Numbered from the stretch's first letter, positions 36,785 to 46,696 are shown. The stretch is DNA of 64,000 nucleotides from Janthinobacterium sp. 67 (GCF_002797895.1 NZ_PGES01000001.1:2914001-2978000); one strand, 5' to 3'. Notes: a model not told the origin generated them from the sequence alone. Numbers and translations are program-made.

Positions 36785-38536
36785 ATGAGTTTATCGAGGC
36801 TCATCGCCGGCTTCGTGCGTCAGCATTGGCCGGCGTATGCCGCCGCCGCCGTCATGCTGACAGGCGTGGCAACACTGACCGTCTGGATCCCGCGCCGCGT
36901 GGGCGCCATCATCGACGCGCTGGCCGCGCACCGCATGACGGCCGCCGAACTGTGGCTTGAGCTGCTGACCCTGCTCGCCGTCGGCGTCGTCATCTATTTC
37001 CTGCGCGTGGGCTGGCGCATCACCCTGTTCAAGGCCGCCTACCAGCTGGGCGTGATGCTGCGTACGCGCTTCTACACGCGCATGTCGCAGCAAGGCGCGT
37101 CGTTCTACCAGAACCAGCGCACGGGCGACCTGATGGCGCTGGCGACGAACGATATCGACGCCATCGAAATGGCCGCCGGCGAAGCCATGCTGGCCGGCTT
37201 CGACGGCACTTTGACCCTGCTGATGGTGCTCGGCATCATGCTGCTGGGCGTAGACTGGCGCCTGGCCTGCATCGCCCTCTTGCCCTTCCCCCTGATGGGA
37301 CTGGCCTTCTGGCGCATTTCCAGCCATATCCACACGGCGTCGACGGATTCGCTGAAACGTTTTTCCGCGCTGAACGACCATGTGCAGGAATCGCTGTCGG
37401 GCGTGCGCACCTTGCGCGCGCTGGGCCTGGAAGAGCGCAGCAGCAAGCAGTTCTCCACGCTGGCCGGCCACGCGGCCAACGCCAGCCTGACGGCGCAGCG
37501 CTGGGAAGCGGCGTATGAACCGGCCGTGGGCCTGACCCTGACGGCGGCCACGGCGCTGACCCTGGGCCTGGGCGGCTACCTCGTGTGGCAAGACCAGCTG
37601 ACCATCGGCGCGCTGACGAGCTTTTCCATGTACCTGGGCCAGCTGATCTGGCCCATGTTCGCCGCCGGCTGGGTACTCTCATTGATCGAACGGGGCCGCG
37701 CCGCCTGGCAACGCCTGCAGCCGATGCTCGACGCGCCGCTGGCCATCGACGACCATGGCAGCATCGCCACGCTGACGCCCGGCCCCCTGCAATTGCAGGA
37801 CATCGGCTTTGCCTATGCGGGCCAGACGGCGCCGGCCCTGTCCGGCATTTCGCTGCTGTTGCAGCCGGGCCAGACCCTGGGCCTGGTCGGTCCCACGGGC
37901 AGCGGCAAATCGACCCTGCTGCGCGTGCTGCTGCGCCAGGTCACGCCGCAATCGGGCACGGCCACGTGGAGCGGCCAGCCGCTGGCCGCCTACACCCTGC
38001 ATGCGCTGCGCGCGGCCATCAGCTGGGTGCCGCAGGAGTCCTTTTTATTCTCCGCCACCATCGCCGACAATATCGCGCTGGCCCGCCCCGGCGCCACGCG
38101 CGAGGAAGTGGAACGGGCGGCGCAGCTGGCCGACATCCATGCCGATATCTTGCAGTTCCCGGACGGTTATCAAACGCATGTGGGCGAAAAGGGCATCACC
38201 CTGTCCGGCGGCCAGCGCCAGCGCGTGGCGATTGCCCGCGCCCTCCTGGCCGACAACGGCTTGCTGCTGCTCGACGATGCGCTGTCCGCCGTCGACACGG
38301 GCACGGAAACGCGCATCCTGCAGCACCTGGAAGAATTGCGCCGCAAGCGCCCCGAGCGCAGCGCCATCATCGCCAGCCACCGCCTGAGCGCCGTCGTCAA
38401 TGCGGACCTGATCCTCGTGCTGCGCGATGGCCACGTCACGGAAACGGGCAACCACGACGCGCTGATGCAGCGCGACGGCTGGTACGCCAGCCAGTGGCGC
38501 TATCAACAACTGGAGGCCAGCCTCGATGCCATCTAA
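36785..38536 (+). CDS. ABC exporter half-transporter, first subunit (MdlA-like)
   Basis: A 583-residue half-transporter with six membrane helices and a C-terminal ATPase. Walker A is GPTGSGKST, the signature is LSGGQRQR, and Walker B is LLLLDDALSAVD, where the catalytic Glu is Asp. One degenerate site is typical of the A subunit of heterodimeric exporters such as MdlAB/SmdAB. The start MSLSRLIAGFVRQHW is internal to a longer frame. The next gene overlaps by 11 bases. Substrate unknown; drugs or lipids likely. Confidence 0.92.
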   Translation: MSLSRLIAGFVRQHWPAYAAAAVMLTGVATLTVWIPRRVGAIIDALAAHRMTAAELWLELLTLLAVGVVIYFLRVGWRITLFKAAYQLGVMLRTRFYTRMSQQGASFYQNQRTGDLMALATNDIDAIEMAAGEAMLAGFDGTLTLLMVLGIMLLGVDWRLACIALLPFPLMGLAFWRISSHIHTASTDSLKRFSALNDHVQESLSGVRTLRALGLEERSSKQFSTLAGHAANASLTAQRWEAAYEPAVGLTLTAATALTLGLGGYLVWQDQLTIGALTSFSMYLGQLIWPMFAAGWVLSLIERGRAAWQRLQPMLDAPLAIDDHGSIATLTPGPLQLQDIGFAYAGQTAPALSGISLLLQPGQTLGLVGPTGSGKSTLLRVLLRQVTPQSGTATWSGQPLAAYTLHALRAAISWVPQESFLFSATIADNIALARPGATREEVERAAQLADIHADILQFPDGYQTHVGEKGITLSGGQRQRVAIARALLADNGLLLLDDALSAVDTGTETRILQHLEELRRKRPERSAIIASHRLSAVVNADLILVLRDGHVTETGNHDALMQRDGWYASQWRYQQLEASLDAI

Positions 38537-40334
38537 GAACGACCAAGCCACCACCGCCACGCAATCCGTGCGCCGCCAGGCCGTGCAGGCGATCGGCCTG
38601 CTGCGCCGCGCCGCCGCGCCCGACCTGCGCCATTTATACTGGGCCACGTTCTGGCTGATCCTCGCCGCCGCCCTCGAAGTGACGGGCCCGATCCTGGGCA
38701 AGGCCCTGATCGACCAGCACCTGCTGCCGCGCCACCTGGACTGGACGCGCATGTCGCTGCTGCTGGGCGGCTGCCTGCTGACGGGCTGGGTCGCTTCCGG
38801 CCTGCGCTATTTGCAGCTGGTGCGCCTGTCCGGCCTGGCCATGCGCTCGGTGCAGCGCCTGCGCGAAACCGTCTACCAGCACGTGCTGCGCCTGCCGATG
38901 AGTTTTTTCGACCGCGCCATCACGGGCCAGCTGGTCAGCCGCGTCACCAACGACACGGAAGCGGTGAAATCGCTGTACGTGCAGGTGCTGTTCGTCATCC
39001 TCGACAGCTCCATCGTGCTGGTCGGCACCATGGCCGCCATGGCCTTCCTCGACTGGCGATTGATGCTGATCGTGCTGGCGCTATTGCCGGCCGTGCTGCT
39101 CATCGTCTTCCTGTACCAGCGCTGGAGCGCGCCGGCCGTCACGCGCGCGCGCGCCCTGCGCAGCGAGATCAATGGCCAGATCGCCGAATCGATCGGCGGC
39201 ATGAGCGTGCTGCAGGCGAATAACGCGGAAAAGCGCTTCGGCGCGCGCTTCACGGGCATCAACCAGGACCACTACACCGCGCGCATGCAGGAATTGCGCG
39301 CCAACGCCTGGCTGCTGCGCCCCGCGCTCGACATGCTCAACATCGTGCTGCTGGCCGTCGTCATCTTCAGCTTCGGCCAGCGCGAAATGGGCGCCGTGGA
39401 AGTGGGCGTGCTGTATGCGTTCATCAGCTACATCGCGCGCGTGATCGAACCGCTGATTCAGATCACCATGCAATTCAGCCAGCTGCAGCAGTCGGTGGTG
39501 GCCACGGCGCGCGTCTCGGCCCTGCTGGACGAAGCGCAGGCGCTGGAACACGCGCCGGGCAAAACCGCTCCGGCCGCGCGCCATGCCGTCAACGATGGCA
39601 GGACGCCCGCCGTCGACATCGCGCGCCTGACCTTCGCCTACGTGGAAAACCAGCCCGTGCTGCACGACCTGTCGCTGACCATCCCGCAGGGCGCCTTCTT
39701 CGGCATCGTCGGCCACACGGGCAGCGGCAAGTCGACCCTGCTCTCCCTGCTGCTGCGCTTCTACCCCGTCACGCAGGGCAGTATCGCCATCAACGGCGTC
39801 GCCCTCGACAGCATCGACAACGAGCAGTTCCGCGCCGACGTGGGCCTGGTGCCGCAAGACCCCTTCCTGCTGGCCGCCTCGGCGCGCGAAAACATCGACA
39901 TGGGCCGCGGCTACACGCAGCAGCAGATCGAGACGGCTGCGCGCGCCGCGCATGCGCACGACTTCATCGCGGCGCTGGAACACGGCTACGACACGCCGCT
40001 GGGCGAAGGCGGCTCGCGCCTGTCGTCGGGGCAGAAGCAGCTGATCGCGATTGCCCGCGCGCTGGCCGGCCAGCCGCGCATCTTGCTGCTCGACGAAGCG
40101 ACGTCGCGCATCGATAGCCAGACGGAGCAGATCGTGCAGCTGGCCCTCAATGAATTGCGCGGCAAGGTCACCATCATCGCCATCGCCCACCGCCTGTCGA
40201 CCATCCGCGAAGCGGACCGTATCATCGTGCTCAATCACGGCCGCATCACGGAAGCGGGGCCGCACGACGCCTTGATGCAGATCGAAGGGGGCTTGTACCA
40301 GCGCCTGTACCTGCTGCAGCAGCTGGCGCAGTAA
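38526..40334 (+). CDS. ABC exporter half-transporter, second subunit (MdlB-like)
   Basis: A 602-residue partner of the preceding gene: six helices, then an ATPase with Walker A GHTGSGKST, Q-loop VPQDPFLLAA, signature LSSGQKQL and Walker B ILLLDEATSRID with the catalytic Glu intact. The non-canonical signature (SS for SG) pairs with the partner's Asp to give one weak and one strong ATP site. Start MPSKNDQATT; the overlap with the first subunit couples translation. Confidence 0.92.
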   Translation: MPSKNDQATTATQSVRRQAVQAIGLLRRAAAPDLRHLYWATFWLILAAALEVTGPILGKALIDQHLLPRHLDWTRMSLLLGGCLLTGWVASGLRYLQLVRLSGLAMRSVQRLRETVYQHVLRLPMSFFDRAITGQLVSRVTNDTEAVKSLYVQVLFVILDSSIVLVGTMAAMAFLDWRLMLIVLALLPAVLLIVFLYQRWSAPAVTRARALRSEINGQIAESIGGMSVLQANNAEKRFGARFTGINQDHYTARMQELRANAWLLRPALDMLNIVLLAVVIFSFGQREMGAVEVGVLYAFISYIARVIEPLIQITMQFSQLQQSVVATARVSALLDEAQALEHAPGKTAPAARHAVNDGRTPAVDIARLTFAYVENQPVLHDLSLTIPQGAFFGIVGHTGSGKSTLLSLLLRFYPVTQGSIAINGVALDSIDNEQFRADVGLVPQDPFLLAASARENIDMGRGYTQQQIETAARAAHAHDFIAALEHGYDTPLGEGGSRLSSGQKQLIAIARALAGQPRILLLDEATSRIDSQTEQIVQLALNELRGKVTIIAIAHRLSTIREADRIIVLNHGRITEAGPHDALMQIEGGLYQRLYLLQQLAQ

Positions 40335-40454
40335 TAATGTTTTGTCAATGCCTGCCGTGTGCACTTTCACAAATTTCCGCGCACCGTATGATATTTCTTG
40401 ATTGCAACAGAATATAATCTGCTCCAGACAGGTGGTCATTGCGGGAGCGGGACG

Positions 40455-42566
40455 TTGGCAGGCAGACAGAGACGGGCATCATGGCGAAAGGCGCATTGGC
40501 TGCTGGTATTGGCCTGCCTGCTGCCGCCTGCCGCGCACGCCCAGGTCGGCAACCTCGAGCAGTATCTTGCCGCCGTGCGCGACGATGGCCGCTTCGTGCC
40601 CGCGCGTGCCCTGGAACGCCTGCAAGAGGTGGAAACGCAGGCGCGCAGCGCTCCCTTGCCCTTGCGCGCGGAATTCCTTACCCAATTGAGCAACGCCCGC
40701 ATGCGCCTGGGCCAGAACGACGTCGCCATGCAGCTGGCCGAGGAGCTGATCGCCTACGCCCGCATGAACAAGAGCGACGTGGCGCTGGCGAAGGGCATGC
40801 TCAACAAGGCCTACATCACGTTTGCCCGGAACGAGCGCCGCGCCTCGCACCTGCTGGCTTTTGAAGCGGAACGCATCGCCAATGGCACGGACGACCTGCC
40901 CGTGCGCGTGCAGGCCACCATCAGCGCGGGCCAGTCGTGGGCCGAGGAAGGCAATTTCCCATTTGCGCTGGCCAAGCTGCAGGCGGCCGTCGACCTGGCG
41001 CGCCAGAGCAAATCCCCGTCCAGCCTGGCCGCCGCCCTGAACGCCCTCACCCTGTTGTACACGCAGATGCGCGAATACGACAAGGGCTTCGAGGTGCTCG
41101 ACGAATTGCTGGCCGTCTCCGGCACCCTGGCATCGCCGGGCCGCATGGCGCAGGCGAAGAATACGGAGTACGGGCTGGCGCTCGACGCGCAGCAGCCGCA
41201 GCGGGGCCAGCGCGCCCTGCTGGCGGCCCTGGCGCTGGAACGCCAGCTGGGCGCGCGCGGCATGGTCGCCGTTACCCTCGTCAATCTGTCGGACAGCTAC
41301 CTGAAGGAAGGCGACTACGCGCGTGCCCTGCGCTTTGCGAATGAAGCCATCACGGCGGCGCGCCTCGTCAACGATGAACAGGTGGAGGCGACGGCGCGGC
41401 TCAATATCGGCCAGGCATTGATCGGCCAGGGGCGGCTGCAGGAAGGCAAGCAAAGCGTGGCCACGGGCCTGGCCTATTACGAACGCACGGCCAACCAGCC
41501 GGAAATGCAGGCCGTGCTGCTGGAATACGGCATGGCGCTGGAAAAGGCGGGCGACATGCGCGGCGCCGTCACGGCGTATCACCGCGAGCGGGGCATCTCG
41601 AACCAGCTGTTCGAGCAGCAGCGGCAAAAGGCCGTGTATGAATTGCAGGAAAAATATGAGGCGGAAAAGAAACAGCGCCAGATCGAGCTGCTGAGCAGGG
41701 AGAATCAGCTGAAGAGCACGGAAATCGACAACCGCCGCCTGCAGCAGCGCGTATGGTGGCTGCTGGCGCTGGTGCTGGCCATGGCGTCGGCCATCGTCGG
41801 CTTGCTGTACCGCAAGGTGCGCCACGCCAACGTGCAGCTGAAGGTAAAAAACCAGGAACTCAAGCGCCAGAGCTCGCGTGATCCGCTGACGGCCCTGTAC
41901 AACCGCCGCCATTTTCAGGAATTCATGCGCAGCCATGCGGGCAAGCCGCAGCCATCCTATGCCGGCGCCGACGTCGTGGGCGCGCTGTTCCTGCTCGACG
42001 TCGATCATTTCAAGCACATCAACGACGGCTACGGCCATGCGGCGGGCGACCTCGTGCTAACGACGATCGCCGAAACCCTGCACGACGTGTTGCGCGAAAC
42101 GGACATGATCGTGCGCTGGGGCGGCGAGGAATTCCTCGCCTTCCTGCCGGCCGTCGCCCGTGACGGGCTCGACGATATCGCCCGGCGCATCCTCAATGGC
42201 ATGGCGGCGCAGGTCATCCATTACCAGGGGCAGGCCATCCAGGTGCACGTGTCCGTGGGATTTGCGCCCTATCCGCTGGCGCCGCTGGGGCGGCCGCTCA
42301 CGTGGGAACGCAGCGTCAACCTGATCGACATGGCGCTGTACCTGGCCAAGGCGCACGGACGCAACCGGGCGTATGGCTTGCGCGGTTTTCAGAACGTGGA
42401 AAAAACGACGCTGGAAGCGGTGGAGCAAGACCTGGAACGCGCGTGGCGCGACGGCTTTGTCGATTTGAGCGTGGTGCTGGGGGGAACGGACGGGGTGGCA
42501 AAGACAGAGACGGCCGGGCCAGACGGCCAGGCCAGCGAAGGCGTCGCCGCAGCCGCCATTACCTGA
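40455..42566 (+). CDS. TPR-containing periplasmic-sensor diguanylate cyclase
   Basis: An approximately 703-residue protein: signal sequence ending PAAHAQ, a large helical TPR-repeat periplasmic domain (about residues 30-400), a coiled coil (KYEAEKKQRQIELLSRENQL), one membrane helix (about 433-452) and a GGDEF domain. The GGEEF motif (556-560) and the RETD inhibitory site five residues before it are intact. I propose the TTG at 40455 as start: GGGAG lies just upstream, and the frame back to 40398 contains a TATAAT (40413-40418) that looks like a promoter -10. The C-terminal 70 residues are extra and low-complexity. Confidence 0.88.
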   Translation: MAGRQRRASWRKAHWLLVLACLLPPAAHAQVGNLEQYLAAVRDDGRFVPARALERLQEVETQARSAPLPLRAEFLTQLSNARMRLGQNDVAMQLAEELIAYARMNKSDVALAKGMLNKAYITFARNERRASHLLAFEAERIANGTDDLPVRVQATISAGQSWAEEGNFPFALAKLQAAVDLARQSKSPSSLAAALNALTLLYTQMREYDKGFEVLDELLAVSGTLASPGRMAQAKNTEYGLALDAQQPQRGQRALLAALALERQLGARGMVAVTLVNLSDSYLKEGDYARALRFANEAITAARLVNDEQVEATARLNIGQALIGQGRLQEGKQSVATGLAYYERTANQPEMQAVLLEYGMALEKAGDMRGAVTAYHRERGISNQLFEQQRQKAVYELQEKYEAEKKQRQIELLSRENQLKSTEIDNRRLQQRVWWLLALVLAMASAIVGLLYRKVRHANVQLKVKNQELKRQSSRDPLTALYNRRHFQEFMRSHAGKPQPSYAGADVVGALFLLDVDHFKHINDGYGHAAGDLVLTTIAETLHDVLRETDMIVRWGGEEFLAFLPAVARDGLDDIARRILNGMAAQVIHYQGQAIQVHVSVGFAPYPLAPLGRPLTWERSVNLIDMALYLAKAHGRNRAYGLRGFQNVEKTTLEAVEQDLERAWRDGFVDLSVVLGGTDGVAKTETAGPDGQASEGVAAAAIT

Positions 42567-42597
42567 CGGCAGCTGCGGGGGGCGCTGAAGACGACGA

Positions 42598-42927
42598 TTA
42601 CTTGTGCGCGGCGTCCTGCATCTTTTCACCGGCTTTTTCCACTTTCTTGCCCACGGCATCGGCCGCTTCGCTCATTTTCTTGTCGGCGTCAGCGGCGACC
42701 TGGTCCATCTTGGCGCCCGTATCGGAAGCGGCCTGGCTCACGGCAGCATCGGCCTTGCTGGCGGCGGCCTTGATGTCGGCTTCAGCCTTGGCAGCGGCCG
42801 CATCGATCTTTTGGCCAGCCTGTTCCGCAGGACCTGCGGCGACATCGCTCTTCTTCTGGCAGGCAGCCAGAGCAACGACCATCATGCCGGCGGCACATAC
42901 GGTCATCCAATTTTTGCTTACTTTCAT
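42598..42927 (-). CDS. Small Ala/Lys-rich helical lipoprotein
   Basis: A 109-residue lipoprotein: signal MKVSKNWMTVCAAGMMVVALAAC with lipobox ALAAC, then about 85 residues of repeating AxxKAxAD/E helix, such as KIDAAAAKAEADIKAAASKADAAVSQ. It probably forms an extended amphipathic helix or coiled coil at the outer membrane, like Lpp- or YtxH-type proteins. The ATG has AAGGGAA upstream. It converges with the TPR-GGDEF gene. Function unknown. Confidence 0.85.
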   Translation of the reverse strand: MKVSKNWMTVCAAGMMVVALAACQKKSDVAAGPAEQAGQKIDAAAAKAEADIKAAASKADAAVSQAASDTGAKMDQVAADADKKMSEAADAVGKKVEKAGEKMQDAAHK

Positions 42928-43064
42928 GATATTCCCTTTCATTGTTATCAAAAGACACAGATCAGTTCGCAATATACACCTGCCTAAAATTTTCTAGCGT
43001 GCGCTAACGCACATAAAAACAGGCTTTTGTGGCGTAGTTGTAAGCAATGGTATCTTGATATCTT

Positions 43065-44345
43065 TCAGCCATGTTTTCCCTGTGCCGAAGGGGGAGCCGG
43101 ATAGCCATCCGTCAGGGTGTGCAGGAAGGCGATCACGTCGGCGATTTCCGCTTCGTTCAGCGCCGGCGCCTGGCCCGGCTGGCGGTCGAACGGCGCCTCC
43201 ACGTTCACGTTCGCCGCCAAGCCGGGCGGCAGGTCGTCGTATTTGCGCACCTTGCCGTGTTTATCCGTCGGATACCATTTTTGCGGCGCCGTATCGCGCT
43301 GCACGTAAAAGCGCAGCACCTGCTCCAGGCTGTCAAAGCTGCCGTTGTGAAAAAACACCTTGCGCAGGGCGACGTTGCGCAGGGACGGCGTCTTGAAGCT
43401 GCCGCAGTACTCCTTGTGCTCCATCAGGTCGGTACGGTCCGGGCCGCACAGTCCCATGTCGAAATACGCCGGGTCCGCGTTGGCCGGCAGCTTGCCATTG
43501 CGCGGCACGCCGATATTGATCAAGCCGTAATCCGTAAATTGAGGAAAGGCGCCGCCCGAAGTGAGCTGGCTGATGTGACAGGACGCGCAATTGCCCTTGC
43601 GTTCATCGTTGAACAGGGCCAGGCCGCGCGCTTCCTGCGGGCTCAACACGGCCTGCTTGCGCAGCACGGCGTCGTAATTGCTAGAGTACGGATAGAAGTC
43701 CGACGGGCTTTCCTGGAACACTTCCAGCGACATCAGCGCCCAGCGCAAGGCCTGGCCAGGCTGCTCGAAGATATCCGCGCCATACGTCTGGCGAAACTGC
43801 GCCGCCAGGGGGCCGGCCCGCAGCTTGGCGACGACGTCGGCCGCATCGCGGTTGCCCATCTCGCGCCTGGACAACAAGGGCGCCAGCGCCTGCTCATGGC
43901 CGGACTGGGCGCGCCCGTCCCAGTTGCGCCCGCCCGTGGGACCGGCGTCGACGCTGTCGTCGCCATCGTCGTCGTGATAGTGCTCGGTGAACGCGGGCGC
44001 CGTCTGCAGGTAGCGCAGCGAGGGCGCCGCGCGCGTGCCCGCATCCTTCAATTCCGGCCCGCCCAACTGCACCGCCAGCCCGTTCGGCGGGCCGTACGCG
44101 TGATCGGGGCTGTGGCAGCTGGCGCACGACATTTTGCCTGAGACAGACAGGCTGGGCTCGAAAAACATGGCGCGGCCCATGGCCGTCATCTGGGCCACGG
44201 AAGGCTGATGTTTCAGGGCGGGCGCGTAGGCGCCCGACAGATAGGCGGGCTTGGCTGCCGCTTCTTTCTGCGCCGCCGGATGGCAGGCGGCCAGCAGGCA
44301 GGCGGCTACAAAGGCAAGCAGCAATGTGGAATTCGTTTTCATCAT
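43065..44345 (-). CDS. Di-haem cytochrome c peroxidase/MauG family lipoprotein
   Basis: A 426-residue periplasmic di-haem protein with a lipobox LLAAC. Two CxxCH haem sites, CASCH at 74-78 and 253-257, each head a cytochrome c domain. RAMFFEPSLSVSGKMSCASCH, GRNWDGRA and FKTPSLRNVALRKVFFHNGSF are the family signatures. It may reduce hydrogen peroxide or act as a MauG-like oxidase. Start is one of two adjacent ATG codons. It is divergent from the phosphoesterase and could share that 160-base control region. Confidence 0.92.
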   Translation of the reverse strand: MMKTNSTLLLAFVAACLLAACHPAAQKEAAAKPAYLSGAYAPALKHQPSVAQMTAMGRAMFFEPSLSVSGKMSCASCHSPDHAYGPPNGLAVQLGGPELKDAGTRAAPSLRYLQTAPAFTEHYHDDDGDDSVDAGPTGGRNWDGRAQSGHEQALAPLLSRREMGNRDAADVVAKLRAGPLAAQFRQTYGADIFEQPGQALRWALMSLEVFQESPSDFYPYSSNYDAVLRKQAVLSPQEARGLALFNDERKGNCASCHISQLTSGGAFPQFTDYGLINIGVPRNGKLPANADPAYFDMGLCGPDRTDLMEHKEYCGSFKTPSLRNVALRKVFFHNGSFDSLEQVLRFYVQRDTAPQKWYPTDKHGKVRKYDDLPPGLAANVNVEAPFDRQPGQAPALNEAEIADVIAFLHTLTDGYPAPPSAQGKHG

Positions 44346-44445
44346 GGGCTGGCAGCGTAGCAACGGCATGTGACGGCTGCGTGACAAAACCCTGCGAAAC
44401 CTAATGTATCAAGTCCGTACATTACGTCATGTAACAGGCGCCGAC

Positions 44446-44479
44446 ATGTCATGGAGCTGACATATTGCCTGCCTAGCAT
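44446..44479 (+). promoter_or_regulatory. Pho box and -10 of the phosphoesterase gene
   Basis: ATGTCAT (44446-44452), GGAG, CTGACAT (44457-44463) matches the PhoB direct repeat (CTGTCAT, four bases, CTGTCAY) in 12 of 14 half-site positions. Ten bases later comes TAGCAT (44474-44479), a -10 at exactly the spacing seen in PhoB-activated promoters. The gene is a secreted phosphatase-like protein, so phosphate-starvation control is expected. Confidence 0.8.
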
Positions 44480-44508
44480 GCGACGTTTTCCACCCAAAAG
44501 GCATGCAC

Positions 44509-46629
44509 ATGAAACCGCACTCCCGCCCCGTCTTACGTCCCCTGCCTATCCTGCTGTCGCTGGGCCTGGCCGCCTGCGGCAGCAACTATGCGATCACGCC
44601 CAGCACCACGGGCCAGGTGATCGGCAGCTACTATGAAAACGCCCAGGTGTGCCTGGAAAGCGCCACGGCCAAGCTCACGTGCGACGGCGCTTCCGCCGCC
44701 GTGCGCACGGCGGCCGACGGCAGCTACACCTTGGACGGCAAGGGCGCCGTGCTGGTGACCGTCGGCACGGACGCCATTCGCCATGAAGTCGTCGGCGACG
44801 CGGGCACCAAGGTCACGCAAAAACTGCTTCTGCGCGCACCCGCCGGGCACAGCGCCTTCGTCAGCGCCCTGTCGACAGAGCTGGCGCAAGTCATGGATGG
44901 CAATGGCGGCGACTTCGCCTCCGCCAGCGGCAAGCTGGCCGCGCGCCTGGGCGTGTCCGAAGCGGGCCTGGCGTCCGACTTCAACAAGGCCAGCGGCGAC
45001 GAACTGGCGAAACTGAAGGCGGAAAACGCCAGCGTGACGGCCTTGATCGCCAGCGCCAGCGCACAGGCGGCGCCCGCCGACGCGCTGGCCGCCCTGAACG
45101 GCGCGCTGGCGCTGAACAATATCCAGACCATCGTCGTCATCTATGCGGAAAACCGCGGCTTCGACAATCTGTACGGCCTGTTCCCGGGCGCGAACGGCGT
45201 ACCGGGCGTCAATCCCACATCGACGTCCTCGTACGTGCCGCAGAAAGACATCGACGGCAGCACCCTGCCCGTGCTGCCGCCCACCTGGGGCGGCATGACG
45301 GCCGCCGGCCAGAGCACCGTCATCACGCAGGCGCAATCGGCCAACCTGCCGAACAAACCGTTCCAGATCGACGACGCCAATAGCGCCCTGTACCTGCCGC
45401 AATCGGTGATCACGCGCGACCTCGTCCACCGTTTCTACAACAACCAGATGCAGATCAACGGCGGCGCCAACGACAAGTTCGCCGCGTATTCCGATGCGGG
45501 CGGCCTGTCGATGGGCTATTACGACGGCAGCAAGATGCAGCTGTGGGACATCGCGAAACAATATGCGCTGGCCGACAACCTGTTCATCGGCGCGTTCGGC
45601 GGCTCCTTCCTCACGCACCAGTACCTGATCTGCGCCTGCGCGCCGACCTACCCGAACGCCGATACTTCGGTGGCGAAAGGCTCGATCGCCAAGATCGACG
45701 TCGACGCCAACGGCAACTTCGTGCGCCTGACGCCATCCGCCACGGCCCCGACCACGGTCCTGAACGGCGCGCCCGCGTATGCCAACGACGGCGCGCTGAC
45801 GCCGGCCGACAGCACGGGCATGTTCTACGCCGTCAATACCATGCAGCCGCCGTTCCAGCCCAGCAGCAACGCGCCCGCCTCGGGCGACAGCAGCAAGCTG
45901 TTTGCGGACACGGGCAAGGCCAACACCCTGCCGCCGCAAACGCAGACGAATATCGGCGACCTGCTCTCTGGCAAGAACATCGACTGGGCCTGGTATGCGG
46001 GCGCCTGGAAGGACACGACGGCCCTGGCCACGGCCAGCGCGCGCGCCGGCAGCTTCCCGAATCCGCCCAACTTCCAGTTCCATCACCAGCCGTTTAACTA
46101 TTTTGCCAACATGGACCCCGTGAAGGCGCCCGCCTACCGCGCCGCCCACCTGCGCGACTTCGACAGCCAGTTCCTGGCCGACGCGGGCGCCGGCAAGCTG
46201 CCGCCCGTGGCCTTCTACAAGCCGCAGGGCAATTTGAACCAGCACGCGGGCTATGCCAGCGTGGCCGATGGCGACGCGCACATCGCCAGCGTCATCGCCC
46301 AGCTGAAGAAAAGTCCGCAATGGAAGAACATGCTGGTCATCGTCACCTACGATGAAAACGGCGGCTTTTATGACCACGCCACGCCGCCGAAGGGCGACCG
46401 CTGGGGCCCGGGCACCCGCGTGCCGGCCATCCTCGTCTCGCCGTACGTAAAAAAGGGTCTCGTTGACCACACGCAATACGATTCGGCCTCCATCCTGCGC
46501 GCCATCACGCACCGCTTCTCGCTGCCCGTGCTCGATGGCTTGAACACGCGCGACAAGGCGCTGGTGGCCAATGGCGGCAAGCCCATGGGCGACTTCAGCG
46601 CGGCGCTGGCGCTGGTGCCGCAAGAGTAA
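44509..46629 (+). CDS. Secreted AcpA-type phosphoesterase (acid phosphatase/phospholipase C family)
   Basis: A 706-residue lipoprotein (lipobox GLAAC) of the alkaline-phosphatase-superfamily phosphoesterases that includes Francisella AcpA and PLC. The metal site is seen in VIYAENRGFDNLYG, FGGSFLTHQY and YDENGGFYDHATPP; the C-terminus has GPGTRVPAILVSPYVKKG. An N-terminal extension of about 180 residues precedes the catalytic domain, with a beta region then helices. I prefer the second ATG (44509) because AAAAGG is seven bases upstream. Preceded by a Pho box and followed by a terminator. Confidence 0.92.
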   Translation: MKPHSRPVLRPLPILLSLGLAACGSNYAITPSTTGQVIGSYYENAQVCLESATAKLTCDGASAAVRTAADGSYTLDGKGAVLVTVGTDAIRHEVVGDAGTKVTQKLLLRAPAGHSAFVSALSTELAQVMDGNGGDFASASGKLAARLGVSEAGLASDFNKASGDELAKLKAENASVTALIASASAQAAPADALAALNGALALNNIQTIVVIYAENRGFDNLYGLFPGANGVPGVNPTSTSSYVPQKDIDGSTLPVLPPTWGGMTAAGQSTVITQAQSANLPNKPFQIDDANSALYLPQSVITRDLVHRFYNNQMQINGGANDKFAAYSDAGGLSMGYYDGSKMQLWDIAKQYALADNLFIGAFGGSFLTHQYLICACAPTYPNADTSVAKGSIAKIDVDANGNFVRLTPSATAPTTVLNGAPAYANDGALTPADSTGMFYAVNTMQPPFQPSSNAPASGDSSKLFADTGKANTLPPQTQTNIGDLLSGKNIDWAWYAGAWKDTTALATASARAGSFPNPPNFQFHHQPFNYFANMDPVKAPAYRAAHLRDFDSQFLADAGAGKLPPVAFYKPQGNLNQHAGYASVADGDAHIASVIAQLKKSPQWKNMLVIVTYDENGGFYDHATPPKGDRWGPGTRVPAILVSPYVKKGLVDHTQYDSASILRAITHRFSLPVLDGLNTRDKALVANGGKPMGDFSAALALVPQE

Positions 46630-46651
46630 GCGTCGATTCACGCGACAACGC

Positions 46652-46685
46652 AACGCCCGCCGGGCCTGGCCGCGGCGGGCGTTTT
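46652..46685. terminator. Terminator shared by convergent genes
   Basis: AACGCCCGCC pairs with GGCGGGCGTT around a 12-base loop, followed by a short T tract on the plus strand. It lies between the phosphoesterase stop and the stop of the convergent zinc-ribbon gene. Confidence 0.75.
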
Positions 46686-46696
46686 ACATGCTGGCG

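Noticed and set aside
44509..46629. Antisense gene to the phosphoesterase
   Set aside because: A 706-codon minus-strand frame exists, but it is Arg/Val/Ala/Gln-rich without motifs, whereas the plus-strand protein has a lipobox and phosphoesterase metal-site segments.
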